From assembly GCA_965277695.1 (NCBI GenBank), contig CBDIDQ010000008.1:1-64000 (forward strand): 64,000 nucleotides of DNA. Direction: 5' to 3'. Both the position numbers and the translations under genes were made by a program. The notes beneath the pieces were generated by a model. The model did not search any database, was not told the origin of the DNA, and saw nothing but the letters and a program-made list of their open reading frames with translations. Source of the stretch: JABSOG01 sp965277695 (GTDB taxonomy: Bacteria; Pseudomonadota; Gammaproteobacteria; Enterobacterales; Alteromonadaceae). Shown here in pieces: positions 18,841 through 28,700 of this stretch (positions are counted from its first letter, which is position 1; each line of letters begins with the position of its first letter).

Positions 18841-20139
18841 CTATAGGGTTTTCGATTTTATTGCCTGCTCAATGATGCCGAGGCGGTCTTGACCCCAACA
18901 GACTACATCATTAAAGCACAAAACCGGCACTCCCCAGCAGCCCAGTGCAAACATTTCATCGAGGTTTTGTTGTACTTGATGACGCCAATCTTGTTGGTTT
19001 AACAGTGGCTGGGCAAGGCTCCAGTTTAAACCACAACGTTCAACAATCAGCTGTAAACCAGCGTCAGTGTCTGCACGGATACCTTCTGCGTTGACGCCTT
19101 TGGCGAAGCTCAGCAAAAAATCGGTCAGTTTTGAGGATTGGCGGGCGTAATCGAGCAAGGCATAACAACGCTCAACTGCGGGGCCTAACGGGTCGGCAAC
19201 AAAACCATAAGTGATCCCCAGTTTTTCGGCTTCTCGTTTGGTGTCGAGAAAAATATACATTTTCTTCGACTCGGGCACTACCATGTTGCGCATCATCATT
19301 GGCATGACGGGTTTAATCAGCAGTGGGATTTGATAGTGCTGAGTCAGTTGATGTGCTCGCATTAATGCCAGATAAGAGTAAGGGCTACGGGCTGACCAAA
19401 AAATCGTTAATGGCCGTGATTGCTTGCCGGGATGAATGGGCTTGCCGTGGCAAAATGGTTGGTAAGTGCGATTAAATTGCACTGTATCCTGTGGGTTATG
19501 GGCCAATCCTAGCGTGATGAGGCGCTGTTCAAGGTGATCTAGACGATCTAGCCCCCAATACCATTCGCCGTTATAAAAAATCATCGCGCTAAAATAATGC
19601 CCTAGCTGCTTTAATTTGGTTTCATTGGCGTTTAGTTGCGATAGGTAAGCGTCAAGCGTGGGTTTCTCGCTCTCAGCTGATGGTTCTGTACTTTGCTGGT
19701 GCCAAAGTTGGCGTAGGATACGCGTTGCGTGGTCAAGGTATTCATCACTGTTTTGTACTGCTAGCAATTGAGCTGTTACCACTTCGATGTTTTTCTGTGA
19801 GGGGATTTGTGGCTGTAGAGGAAAGTCCAGTTGATACAGCTGTGCCAGATGAGCGGCGTCGATGATGGCATTTTTTAACCACATCTCGGGCTGCGGGTAG
19901 CTATCTTGTTGTCGTTTTAGTGTGGGGTAAAAACGAGCGGTAACCTTAAAGCGTTTTAAAAAAGCAGCAAAAACTTGAATTAATAGGTAGCTATAGGGGT
20001 CGTCTGCACGAATAAACACTTCGAGCTGATGAGGCTGGCGCAGCAGTTGACGTTTGGTTTGCCAAAACTGTCGTTTGAGCTTTTTCAGGCCCTTACTGGC
20101 ATAAAAGTTGGCAGCATAGGGCATTATTGATTTTTTCAT
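18841..20139 (-). CDS. DsbA-fold protein with two tandem thioredoxin-like (2-hydroxychromene-2-carboxylate isomerase-type) domains
   Basis: The protein has 432 residues and no signal peptide. Two copies of the DSBA-like fold are visible. The first opens EVFIRADDPYSYLLIQV near residue 41, the second opens TIFWSARSPYSYLALM near residue 247. The second copy ends with the cis-Pro loop CWGVPVLCFND and then WGQDRL, typical of HCCA isomerase/DsbA-like enzymes. No CxxC active site is present, so disulfide chemistry is unlikely; a glutathione-dependent isomerase or transferase fold is more plausible. Its substrate cannot be read from the sequence. The gene starts 28 bases after the stop of the 183-residue gene upstream and may share its transcript. 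Confidence 0.75.
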   Translation of the reverse strand: MKKSIMPYAANFYASKGLKKLKRQFWQTKRQLLRQPHQLEVFIRADDPYSYLLIQVFAAFLKRFKVTARFYPTLKRQQDSYPQPEMWLKNAIIDAAHLAQLYQLDFPLQPQIPSQKNIEVVTAQLLAVQNSDEYLDHATRILRQLWHQQSTEPSAESEKPTLDAYLSQLNANETKLKQLGHYFSAMIFYNGEWYWGLDRLDHLEQRLITLGLAHNPQDTVQFNRTYQPFCHGKPIHPGKQSRPLTIFWSARSPYSYLALMRAHQLTQHYQIPLLIKPVMPMMMRNMVVPESKKMYIFLDTKREAEKLGITYGFVADPLGPAVERCYALLDYARQSSKLTDFLLSFAKGVNAEGIRADTDAGLQLIVERCGLNWSLAQPLLNQQDWRHQVQQNLDEMFALGCWGVPVLCFNDVVCWGQDRLGIIEQAIKSKTL

Positions 20140-20167
20140 TATGATGCCATCGATTGGGTGGAAATGA

Positions 20168-20719
20168 TTACTCCAACAATCCTAAAATCAGGGCTTCTCT
20201 GTATTGCGGGTCTTTCTCATTCCAGCAAACCCAACCGGCTTGGATATCAATAATAAAGTAGGATTCGTTATAGTGTTCTTCGCGGTCTTTCTTGCCATCT
20301 TTGCCAAAGATTTTCAGTTTGATTGGTTGATTTTGTAGTTCAATCTCGCCCTGATGTAAGGCAATGGCGGTGAAACTGGTCTGTTTCACCATGTAAATCT
20401 TTTCACCTTTAAAACCGTAAAGTCCGGCAAGGACCGCCAACAACGCATCGCTTTGTTTGCCAATGTGATTAAAGGTTAGTGCCTTGGGGTAAGCGTGGTT
20501 TTCAATCACTGCCATATCGGCATCAAAACCAGCCTTGATGTCTTTGGCAACTTCAATGCCCAGACCAACATCGGTGCCGTCAAAAGATGCGCCAATCAGC
20601 ATTTTATAGCTATGGTCTAATTCTTCAAATTCGCTGATTTTGAAAATGGTATCAACCAAATCGCCTTTGCTAAATTGGTTTAATATCGGTGAGCCGTTGT
20701 CAGCCAGTGCTATCGTCAT
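20168..20719 (-). CDS. Hypothetical cytoplasmic protein
   Basis: I do not recognise this 183-residue protein. It has no signal peptide or transmembrane segment, is acidic at the N-terminus and seems to alternate strands and helices. Middle motifs include HAYPKALTFNHIGKQSDALL and LYGFKGEKIYMVKQTSF; it ends with an aromatic-rich segment (ESYFIIDIQAGWVCWNEKDP). It is complete, with a clean ATG and stop. It precedes the double-DsbA-fold gene in the same direction with a short gap. Nothing in it suggests a mobile origin. Confidence 0.55.
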   Translation of the reverse strand: MTIALADNGSPILNQFSKGDLVDTIFKISEFEELDHSYKMLIGASFDGTDVGLGIEVAKDIKAGFDADMAVIENHAYPKALTFNHIGKQSDALLAVLAGLYGFKGEKIYMVKQTSFTAIALHQGEIELQNQPIKLKIFGKDGKKDREEHYNESYFIIDIQAGWVCWNEKDPQYREALILGLLE

Positions 20720-20830
20720 GTTGTTTACAACCGTGGGTTATTGCTAAATTGTCGGCAGTATAAGTGCGCTGATGGGATGAGTAAAGCATAACTGGCGGGT
20801 GCTATGCCCGGTTTCGCTGAATCGTTGGGT

Positions 20831-20962
20831 TTATGATTTGAAATCCTGCGTCTCGATATAGGCTGGCTCGGCTGCTTGTGTAGGCGCTAAGCTGAACATT
20901 GAACAAAATAAAAATAATGATTTAAGGTACGTTGTTTTAATGGTAATTGTTTTAATGGTCAT
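20831..20962 (-). CDS. Possible 43-residue secreted peptide or truncated gene remnant
   Basis: In the 283-bp gap between the 183-residue gene and the DUF4435 gene, a minus-strand frame reads MTIKTITIKTTYLKSLFLF, then CSMFSLAPTQAAEPAY, and stops 11 residues later. It looks like a complete signal peptide with an AxA-type cleavage site followed by a very short mature part. It may be a small exported peptide or the stump of a larger secreted protein. The ribosome site is weak, which keeps confidence low. Confidence 0.3.
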   Translation of the reverse strand: MTIKTITIKTTYLKSLFLFCSMFSLAPTQAAEPAYIETQDFKS

Positions 20963-21002
20963 TTGGGTTTATAGGTAATTCGCGACAGCGAATGGAATAA
21001 TG

Positions 21003-21926
21003 TTAGGTATATTGCTTGAGGAAATACTGGATGTCATGCTGCAATAACTCATAACAGTGATTTGTGGGGAAGCTTCTTGTTTTGGCTAAGGTTTCAATTT
21101 CTAGGCGATTGTTAAAGTGCTCAGTGATGAGTTGAGCAGTATTACCTTTTTTGTTATTTTGAGACGAAGCTGCTTGTATTTTTGTTTTGTGTGTTTCGGA
21201 TAATTGATGGACTAGCTCTTTGGCTAATTGTTTGATTTTTGATTCCAAATCGTGCCCTCTGAAATACAAATAAACGTTCTCAGCTGATAAGCCTTTTTCA
21301 GCAAAATGTTGTAATTGCTCAGCTGTTAAAGTGTGAGTAATCACTTCATTATCTTGTTGTGGCATTAATGATAAGGCTTCGATTGAGGCGGTGATGGTGG
21401 CATTTAAATTATCACTATCTTTATCATCAACTAATCGTTGCAAGAAACAACCGTAAATATGGGTCGACCATTGGGTAAACAAAATCTCTAGCAGGCGTGT
21501 ATTTACTCCTTCATAGACAGCGGCTGCCTGACAACAATAACGGGTTAAACCGACTGGATTATAATAGTAGTTTTCTATCGCGTAAGTATATGTTTGAAAA
21601 CAAAAATCACTGGTGTAAATGGTCGCGTTTTTATCTAGCAAATAATCATAATCACTATCCATGCAAACTAGGGTTTTGGCTCCAACTATAATTCGTTTTT
21701 CTTTTAATGCCGTAAGAATAGCGGCTTTGCCGTTGGCGTTTTCAATGCTAGAGATAGCTTGAACATTCACTTGCAGTTCAACCTTTAAAAATTCCTCGGT
21801 CCAAAAACGTACGTCGTCACCCGCTTCAACAAATGCTTGGATGCCTAAGTGTTGACCAAATTTTTCATGAGCTTGGTTAAGTGGTGTGGAAAAGCCAAAA
21901 TCTGGCATTTTTTTAGTAATGATCAT
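21003..21926 (-). CDS. DUF4435 (TOPRIM-like) protein, AriB-like effector of a PARIS-type system
   Basis: This 307-residue protein has the TOPRIM-like signature of DUF4435. Residues 32-36 read FVEAG with catalytic-type Glu34, followed by the acidic cluster MDSDYD (Asp90, Asp92, Asp94) and then TYAIENYYYNP, the family's characteristic IEN motif. In PARIS, AriB is a DUF4435 nuclease held inactive by the AriA ATPase and released when a phage anti-restriction protein is sensed. Here the ATPase gene lies just upstream with a 3-bp gap, so the two are one transcript and probably one complex. The length is near that of known AriB. Assignment rests on motifs and pairing; no sequence comparison was run. 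Another ATPase/TOPRIM (OLD-like) defence pair is the alternative. Confidence 0.72.
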   Translation of the reverse strand: MIITKKMPDFGFSTPLNQAHEKFGQHLGIQAFVEAGDDVRFWTEEFLKVELQVNVQAISSIENANGKAAILTALKEKRIIVGAKTLVCMDSDYDYLLDKNATIYTSDFCFQTYTYAIENYYYNPVGLTRYCCQAAAVYEGVNTRLLEILFTQWSTHIYGCFLQRLVDDKDSDNLNATITASIEALSLMPQQDNEVITHTLTAEQLQHFAEKGLSAENVYLYFRGHDLESKIKQLAKELVHQLSETHKTKIQAASSQNNKKGNTAQLITEHFNNRLEIETLAKTRSFPTNHCYELLQHDIQYFLKQYT

Positions 21927-21929
21927 GAT

Positions 21930-23012
21930 TTAAACCGCTGAAATTTCTAAACAGTGATCTAACCAGCCATTTTGCACTAGGCTCGGTGAGTGGGTCGCGA
22001 TGATGAATTGGTTGTCAGGTGCCAAGGCTGAGAGATCTTTAATTAATCGGTCTTGCCATTTGACGTGTAAGGAAATTTCGGGTTCATCGAGCAGAAACAC
22101 GCTGACTTTGTTTTTGTATAAATACACTGCGAAGAACAAATAAATCAGGGTTTTTTCACCGCGAGATAATAAATGCCATGAAATGCTGAGGTCGCTGCTA
22201 AGTGGTTTGAGGGTTAGTTTGTTTTCTTCATCTCTGACGATTTCTTTGTTTGATGCGGCAAAATATTGATTGAGTAAAGAAATCAAATCATTGATTTCGT
22301 TGGTTTGGCTTAGCAGTGCTTGATATTTTTCGGTGTTTTGCAGTTGACTGAGATCGGGAGTCTGGCGCATTAAATCCATGACGTTGCTGTTGATGTGAGA
22401 TTCATGAATTTGCACGCTATTTCTTAAGTAAAAAAATCGTTGGTCGATTGAGTTTTTGTAATGTTCCCAATAGGTTAATGAATGGTCAATGTTCATTTTT
22501 TCGATGTTGTGTAAACTGTTTCTGTCTTCTTGGAAGAGAAAGGCAAGTGGTGTAGCCGATAAATCTTCTCCCAAATGGTTTGTTTCCTTTAGGAATATTT
22601 CTCCTGCAATATCATCAGCATAGCTAATGTGGTGAATGGATGTATTGGTTGCTTTATTTTCGTAAATGGCTTCGATTTGTTTTAATACTGCTAATTGGTG
22701 ATGAGCAAACTTGCCATCAAGTTCAGAGTGGATGTTATCAAAAGCAGATTCGGGATCATTAATGTCGGGTAATATGATCGCATGTAAAATCAGTTTATTA
22801 TCAAATTCCGCTTTACCAGACCAAAAGCGATGCTTTGATGTTGAAGGACTACTTTTATCGGTATTTAAATTGAGCGTATCAAAAATAATGTTAAGTAATG
22901 TGCTTTTACCTGAACCATTGGCACCGGTCAGAAAAGTCACTTTGCTTTCAAAGTTTAGCGTTATCTCGTCCTTTCCCCACAGGTTGAGGATTTCTATCTT
23001 TGAAAGCTGCAT
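21930..23012 (-). CDS. SMC/ABC-type AAA ATPase, AriA-like partner of DUF4435
   Basis: The ATG at 23012 gives a 360-residue protein that opens with a core strand (MQLSKIEILNLWG); the longer upstream frame lacks conserved features. Walker A is GANGSGKST (30-38). The ABC signature is SRGEKTL (~283-289), Walker B is LLDEPEISLH (~307) and the switch His is in ATHSP (~340). This is an AAA_15/AAA_21 defence-type ATPase with a coiled-coil-like insert in the middle. It is followed by the DUF4435 gene in the same operon, the PARIS arrangement, in which AriA forms a scaffold sensing phage proteins. At 360 residues it may be shorter than typical AriA. Its promoter should lie in the 132-bp gap to the FG-GAP gene or inside that gene. 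Confidence 0.75.
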   Translation of the reverse strand: MQLSKIEILNLWGKDEITLNFESKVTFLTGANGSGKSTLLNIIFDTLNLNTDKSSPSTSKHRFWSGKAEFDNKLILHAIILPDINDPESAFDNIHSELDGKFAHHQLAVLKQIEAIYENKATNTSIHHISYADDIAGEIFLKETNHLGEDLSATPLAFLFQEDRNSLHNIEKMNIDHSLTYWEHYKNSIDQRFFYLRNSVQIHESHINSNVMDLMRQTPDLSQLQNTEKYQALLSQTNEINDLISLLNQYFAASNKEIVRDEENKLTLKPLSSDLSISWHLLSRGEKTLIYLFFAVYLYKNKVSVFLLDEPEISLHVKWQDRLIKDLSALAPDNQFIIATHSPSLVQNGWLDHCLEISAV

Positions 23013-23144
23013 TTGGTGTTTATTCCTGACGTTAGCACAAATATTTAATAATGTTGGCAGCTTAACAGAGCAGTTAAAAAAGCGCGAATGAATTTCACGC
23101 TTGATCATTTAAGCTGTCAATTAAGGTAATACTTAATGTATTAT

Positions 23145-25652
23145 TTAAGGCAACAGCGGCGTCACCAAAGTGGTATAAACCGGCGTCGAAATGCCTTTTG
23201 GTTCGGTGCCACCGCTGAGGTTGAGGTGGTCGAAATATTCAATTAACTCTGGGTCGAGCAAGGTCAGGTTGCTGGTGCCACTGCTGTTTGCATTGGGATG
23301 TACAGCAAATAATTGTGGGGCATGAGTGAAAGTGCCGTCACCGTTGCCGAGGTAGACTCGGATGGTTTGTTTGGCGCTGTCGGCAACAATGACGTCCATG
23401 ATTTGATCGGCGTTGAAATAGGCGTTATCTATCGCTCGGCTTTTATCAAAACGGTCATAACCAAAGCCCATTTCGGGCGCTGAGTAAGTCGCAGTTGGGG
23501 CAAAAGTACCGTCGCCTAGACCTTGGTAAAAAGCCAGTCCATTGGTGTTGTTGCTGCTGCCTGAGTAGTTGGTTAATACTATGTCTATCAGGCTGTCACC
23601 GTCAAAATCACTGGCGGTGATACCAACGCTAGTGGGGATATCGCTGCCAACTTGCTCCAGTTCGACGCTGTTGAGGGTAAAGTTGCCGGTGCCATCGCCG
23701 AGATAAACATCCACTTGCCAAGCGTAGTAATTACCACTAACAATAAAATCAGCATTGCCGTCGTTATTGAGGTCTTCGCTGTCGATGCCTTTTGCGGTGA
23801 TGTTGCCGGTTAAGATGACTGGGGTTTTGAAAGTGCCATCACCATTGCCAAGATATAAGTGGCTGCGGGTGGAGAGGCTTTCGCCCATAATAAAATCTAG
23901 GTTACCGTCGTTGTCAAAATCGGCGGCGGTAAAGTCTTCTATTGATTGATAAGAAAAGGTCGGTTTGTCGATGATGGTCGCGGGTTTGCGGATGTTCGAT
24001 TCAAATAGGTTTTTGATGTAACCCATTTTACGATGAAATTCGATGATAGCGCCGTTGCTGTCTTTTTCTCGCCCTGCGGCAATAAAATCAGTGCGACCAT
24101 CGTTGTCAAAATCTCCCTGTACTATGCCGGTGCTGCCATAATCGAGGTTGCTTTGAATGGCAGGTTTCATGTTGTCACCAATATCTATCATCGATGGCAT
24201 TCTGCTGCGGTATTGGCCGTTTTCATCAAAGCGTAAGAAATAATCAACCCCGCTTGCGCCACTAGCGATGACATAACTGTCTTGCTCGGCGACGGGTAAA
24301 ATCGGCTCAGGTGCGGCAATGACGACGCCATCCCAACGTAGGTGATAGCCCTCTGGGTTGGCATTGACATAATCTGTTCCAGCCGTCCAGCTAGGTAGTC
24401 CGGCGGTGAGTACTGAGGTGCTCCAACCGGCACTTTGCTGGCTGTTAAAATAAGGTATGGCTGAAAAAGCCAGCAGTGGTTGGCTGGTGGAATCGACCTC
24501 TAAGTCGATTGAACCTCGGTTGCCGGGTCCCCAAACCAACTGGTTTTGCCAGCTGCCGCCACTTTTGGCGGCTAGGCGATATTCCACCGATGATTGACTG
24601 GGGTAGTTGATTTCATATTGATAAGCAATCATCGGCTCATCGTTAAGACCGAGTTTGAGATTTGATTGAATGGCATAGCGGTTGTAGCTGTCTGGTACGT
24701 TTTCAACTTGCCAGTCGGTGCCGTCAAAATAGCTATAAATGACCGATTTTCCGCTGCCAGTCGATGAAATATGCGGGTGTCCTTGGCTATCAAGGGCCAT
24801 CGATGGCATTGAACCTGTGCCGGCAATGGTGGTGTTTTTCCAATACCAATAATCGCTTGAAGTATAAACCGGGGTTGAGTAGCCGATGCCACGAGACCAG
24901 TTGTCGTAATAAGCGACGACTGGTTGGTCTGCATTGTTTATCGCCACTACAGGGTTGTGTCCTGCCACAGCCAGCTGTTTAACTTGCCAGCTTGTATCTG
25001 TAGCGCTGTGTTTGGCATAAAACATGGTGTTGCGGTTGGTGTAATAGGCAATGTGGGCAACGCCAGTGCTGTCCATCGCTAACGAGAATTTGTGTCCGTC
25101 AGCGAGTTCCGGTGCGGCGGTGACTTGCCAGCCATTGTTGTCTCTGTGAGCGTAAAAACTGACTCGGGTGTCTTTGGCATAACCGCCGTCGATGCCGCTT
25201 GCTTGATGATAGGAGAAAATCACATGAGGATTGCCAAAGTGGTCAATGGCAATATCATGGCTGTAAAACATTGAGCCTACAGTGATCATCTCTGGGGTTA
25301 CGTTGAAGATGACTTCTGGCCCGTTTGCGCCTTGGTAAACCAAGTCCATTTGGGCATCGCTGGTGGTGCCCTGTTGGTAGATTTTGTGCGCTTGATCATC
25401 CGCTGATAAGGCCATTTGCACCGAATTGGTTTTGGCAAAATAGCCTGATGGGGTGACGTCTTCGGTGAGGTTGTTGAGTCTCCAGCCTTCACCGCTGGCG
25501 GCATTGAGGGTGTCTTGCACTACGGTTTGGTTGATCACCGGCACGGGAATTGGCGCGGCATGGATTGAGTGACTTATTAATGTGGTTGTGGCTAATGCCA
25601 ATGCCATGCTAGTGGCGAGTTTGTGCTGGTTAAAGCGAGCTTGGTTTAACAT
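23145..25652 (-). CDS. Secreted FG-GAP/VCBS-repeat beta-propeller protein
   Basis: The 835-residue protein has a signal peptide ending near IHAAP. Residues ~60-430 form repeated Trp/Tyr-rich blades (VAYYDNWSRGIGY, DSQGHPHISSTG), probably one propeller. Residues ~500-790 hold at least five FG-GAP/VCBS repeats with Ca-binding loops: DFDNDGRTDF, DFDNDGNLDF, DLNNDGNADF, DFDGDSLIDI and YFNADQIMDV. Such proteins bind polysaccharide, protein or surface ligands outside the cell; no catalytic motif was seen. It lies 99 bases downstream of the hybrid sensor gene in the same direction, so it may be co-transcribed with or controlled by that regulator, which belongs to a class often tied to polysaccharide use. 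Confidence 0.82.
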   Translation of the reverse strand: MLNQARFNQHKLATSMALALATTTLISHSIHAAPIPVPVINQTVVQDTLNAASGEGWRLNNLTEDVTPSGYFAKTNSVQMALSADDQAHKIYQQGTTSDAQMDLVYQGANGPEVIFNVTPEMITVGSMFYSHDIAIDHFGNPHVIFSYHQASGIDGGYAKDTRVSFYAHRDNNGWQVTAAPELADGHKFSLAMDSTGVAHIAYYTNRNTMFYAKHSATDTSWQVKQLAVAGHNPVVAINNADQPVVAYYDNWSRGIGYSTPVYTSSDYWYWKNTTIAGTGSMPSMALDSQGHPHISSTGSGKSVIYSYFDGTDWQVENVPDSYNRYAIQSNLKLGLNDEPMIAYQYEINYPSQSSVEYRLAAKSGGSWQNQLVWGPGNRGSIDLEVDSTSQPLLAFSAIPYFNSQQSAGWSTSVLTAGLPSWTAGTDYVNANPEGYHLRWDGVVIAAPEPILPVAEQDSYVIASGASGVDYFLRFDENGQYRSRMPSMIDIGDNMKPAIQSNLDYGSTGIVQGDFDNDGRTDFIAAGREKDSNGAIIEFHRKMGYIKNLFESNIRKPATIIDKPTFSYQSIEDFTAADFDNDGNLDFIMGESLSTRSHLYLGNGDGTFKTPVILTGNITAKGIDSEDLNNDGNADFIVSGNYYAWQVDVYLGDGTGNFTLNSVELEQVGSDIPTSVGITASDFDGDSLIDIVLTNYSGSSNNTNGLAFYQGLGDGTFAPTATYSAPEMGFGYDRFDKSRAIDNAYFNADQIMDVIVADSAKQTIRVYLGNGDGTFTHAPQLFAVHPNANSSGTSNLTLLDPELIEYFDHLNLSGGTEPKGISTPVYTTLVTPLLP

Positions 25653-25751
25653 TGAATATCCCTTAATACTATAATCGTGTTGGTTTCTGATTATTTAACG
25701 ACCATTGGCTGTCGACTAAATAAGCTGCGCCAAGATAGACAATTTTATCGC

Positions 25752-28700
25752 TTAAGTCAAATTGTCATTAGCTGTGGTGCGGTGATAACTCGACGGTAAA
25801 CAATCATATTGGGCCTTAAAACAACGGCTGAAATAGGAATGAGAAGTAAAGCCCACTTGATACGCAACGGCACCGGGTAAGTGGCCATCGTTTAATAATT
25901 TGACTGCCTTTTTCAAGCGGAAACTGCGAATGGATTCTGCTGGTGTGAGGTCAAGCAAGGAGCGCATTTTTCGCGCTAATTGACGTTGGCTGATGGCTAA
26001 CTCGCTAGCAAAAAAGGTCACGTCTAGGGTTTCATCACTGTAATGCTTTTCAAGCACGACATTGATTTTATCAATAAATGCTTGGTTGACGGCATTAAGA
26101 GGATTGCTCTGTTCAGGCGTCTGTTCGGGCTCAGCGGTAAATGCTTGTTGATAACGATGACGTAGTAACGCACGGATCGACAGTAGATTGTCGATCCTGA
26201 TTTGTAACTCTTTGCTGTTAAAGGGTTTTTCGAGGTATTCATCAGCTTGCTCTGCCCAGCCTTTGATACGGCTTTGCACATCTCCTTTGGCGGTTAGCAA
26301 GACGACTGGAATATGACTGGTGAGTTCGTTTTGTTTGAGTTGTTTGAGCACTTCAAAACCACTGATCCCCGGCATCATCACATCACTGATCACTAAATCG
26401 GGTAGTTGCTCTTTGGCGATAAGTAGCCCTTGTTCACCGTTGGCTGCGGTAAGGCAATGATAGTTGTCGGCGAGGGTGTCGGTAAGCAATTCGAGCATAT
26501 CCGGATTGTCGTCAATCAATAATAGGCTAGGTTTGGATTGTTCGGTTTGGCTGCTCATATGATTAGTTGCTTGAGTTGTTGCTTGGGTGTCCGCACTACT
26601 GTCTATTTCAATCAGTGAGGCAGTGGACAATCCGCTGGTTTCTTCCACTGCTGCATCTTGGCTTTCGCTCAAAGGTAAGGTGACGGTAAATGTGCTGCCC
26701 TGATCGATTTGGCTGCTCAGTTGGATGTTGCCTTGATTGGCTTCAACTAAATCTTTGACTAATGCCAAACCGATACCTGCGCCTGGGATGTTTTCGCCAT
26801 GATTTTCGTTGGCACGGGTGAAGCGGTTAAATACTAGCTGTTGGTTATCTGCGCTGATGCCGATGCCGTTGTCTATTATTTTGATGATGACATCGCTTGT
26901 CCCCGGTTCAACGGTTAAGCTGATTTCACCATTGGCGGGGGTATATTTAATCGCATTGGAGAGTAAATTATTGAGGATCATCTCCAGTGAATCGGCGGTT
27001 AAATACAACACTACATCGGTAAATGGCTGATAGTTCACGCTGAGGTTTTTACTGTCAAATAATGGTTGGAATGAGGTCAACAAACGGCTTAACGTCTGCG
27101 CCAGAGAATAGTGATGACGTTGCTCCATTTGAGTGGTTTCAAGTTTGGATAGCTCCAGTAATTGATCGACCATACGCAATAAGCGTTGGCCGTTACGTTT
27201 CATCATCGCGACTTTTCGGGTGAAGCTTGATTGGTCTTCAGCGGCTGATATGGTGTCGAGCGGGTTTAAAATTAGGGTTAATGGGGTTTTGAATTCGTGA
27301 GAAACATTGGCGAACATCCGTTGTTTTTGTGACATCAGTTGGTTGATGGTGGTGGTTCTTTCAAGTACTCGTTGCTCCAGCTCTGTGGCTTTTTGTACCA
27401 GTGCTTTGGTGCGATAACGGTAGAGCGGCATACATGCTGCCTAAAATGCTGAGGGTGTACAGCAAGTAGGCCTTGCCAAGTTTTCCACCAAGGCGGCATC
27501 ACTTTGATTTTAATCGATTTTGTTGCATCCAACCAAAAGTCGCCGTGGTTGCTGGCTTTAACTCGAAAGAGATAATTGCCCGGGTCTAGTTTGGTATAGG
27601 TGGCTTGTCGTTGTTTGGCATTGGTATAAATCCAGTCTTCGTCCCAGCCGTCGAGTTTGTAGGCGTAGTGGTTTCTCATTGGGTTGCTGAAATCCATGGC
27701 ACTGAACTGTAATGAGACTAGGCGCTGTTTGTGGGTTAGTACGATTTCGTCCAGTTCGTTGATGGCTTTTTTTTAGGCTGAATGGGCTATTGTTGATTGC
27801 TAGGTTATTGTTGATTGCTAGGTTATTGTTGACTGCTCGGCTGTTGATGGCCACCCGTTGATTGGATAGTAAAAAATCGGTCAATGTGACGTTTGGTACG
27901 CTGGTATCGGTTTTGATGGTGTTGGGGTAAAAACGGTTGAAGCCATTGATGCCACCAAAAAGCATTTCGCCATCACCACTTTGAGAATTATTAGCTTTAG
28001 CGCGAAAAACCGCACCGAGGTTAAATTCGTTGCTTTGCAAACCGTCTCTGGCATCAAAAGTGGTGAAAGTTTGATTGACTGGGCTGAATTTTGACAGCCC
28101 TTTGTTGCCACTGAGCCATAAAAACCCTTGTTCATCTTCAAGAATACCGAGGATCACATCATTGGCTAGTCCGTCTTTTTCGCGGTAATGAATGAAACGG
28201 TTATTGGCGGCATCGAATTTGTTCAGCCCGGCGGCGGTGCCAACCCACAGTGTGCCTTTGGCATCTTGATGGATGGCAAATACTCGGTCATGACTGAGGC
28301 TATGTGGGTCATCTGCCTGATGACGGTAAGAGACAAAACTGTTGTCATCAGGGTTATATCGATTCAACCCGCCGCCCAGTGTGCCAACCCATAAGGTGTT
28401 GTTTGGACTTATGTAGGTCGACATCACGTTGTTGTTGCTTAAACTGTGTGGATCCGCCGGGATATGCTTGAACACTTTAAAGTGACCTGTCTGCTGGTCA
28501 AGCTGGTTTAAGCCTGCTGCGGTACCAATCCATAAAGTATTATTGCTGCCTTCAACTAGGGTTTTGATCCGATTGTCACTGATGCTGCGATTAAAGTGGA
28601 TAAAGCGGTTGTTGTCGGGATCATATTGGTTGAGTCCCTCAGCAGTGCCTACCCAAAGTTTGCCTTGTGAGTCTTCAAGCAGTGCATAAACTTGGCCATC

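Noticed and set aside
21003..23012. Septu or retron-type ATPase defence system
   Set aside because: No HNH nuclease, reverse transcriptase or ncRNA is present; the partner has the DUF4435 signature.
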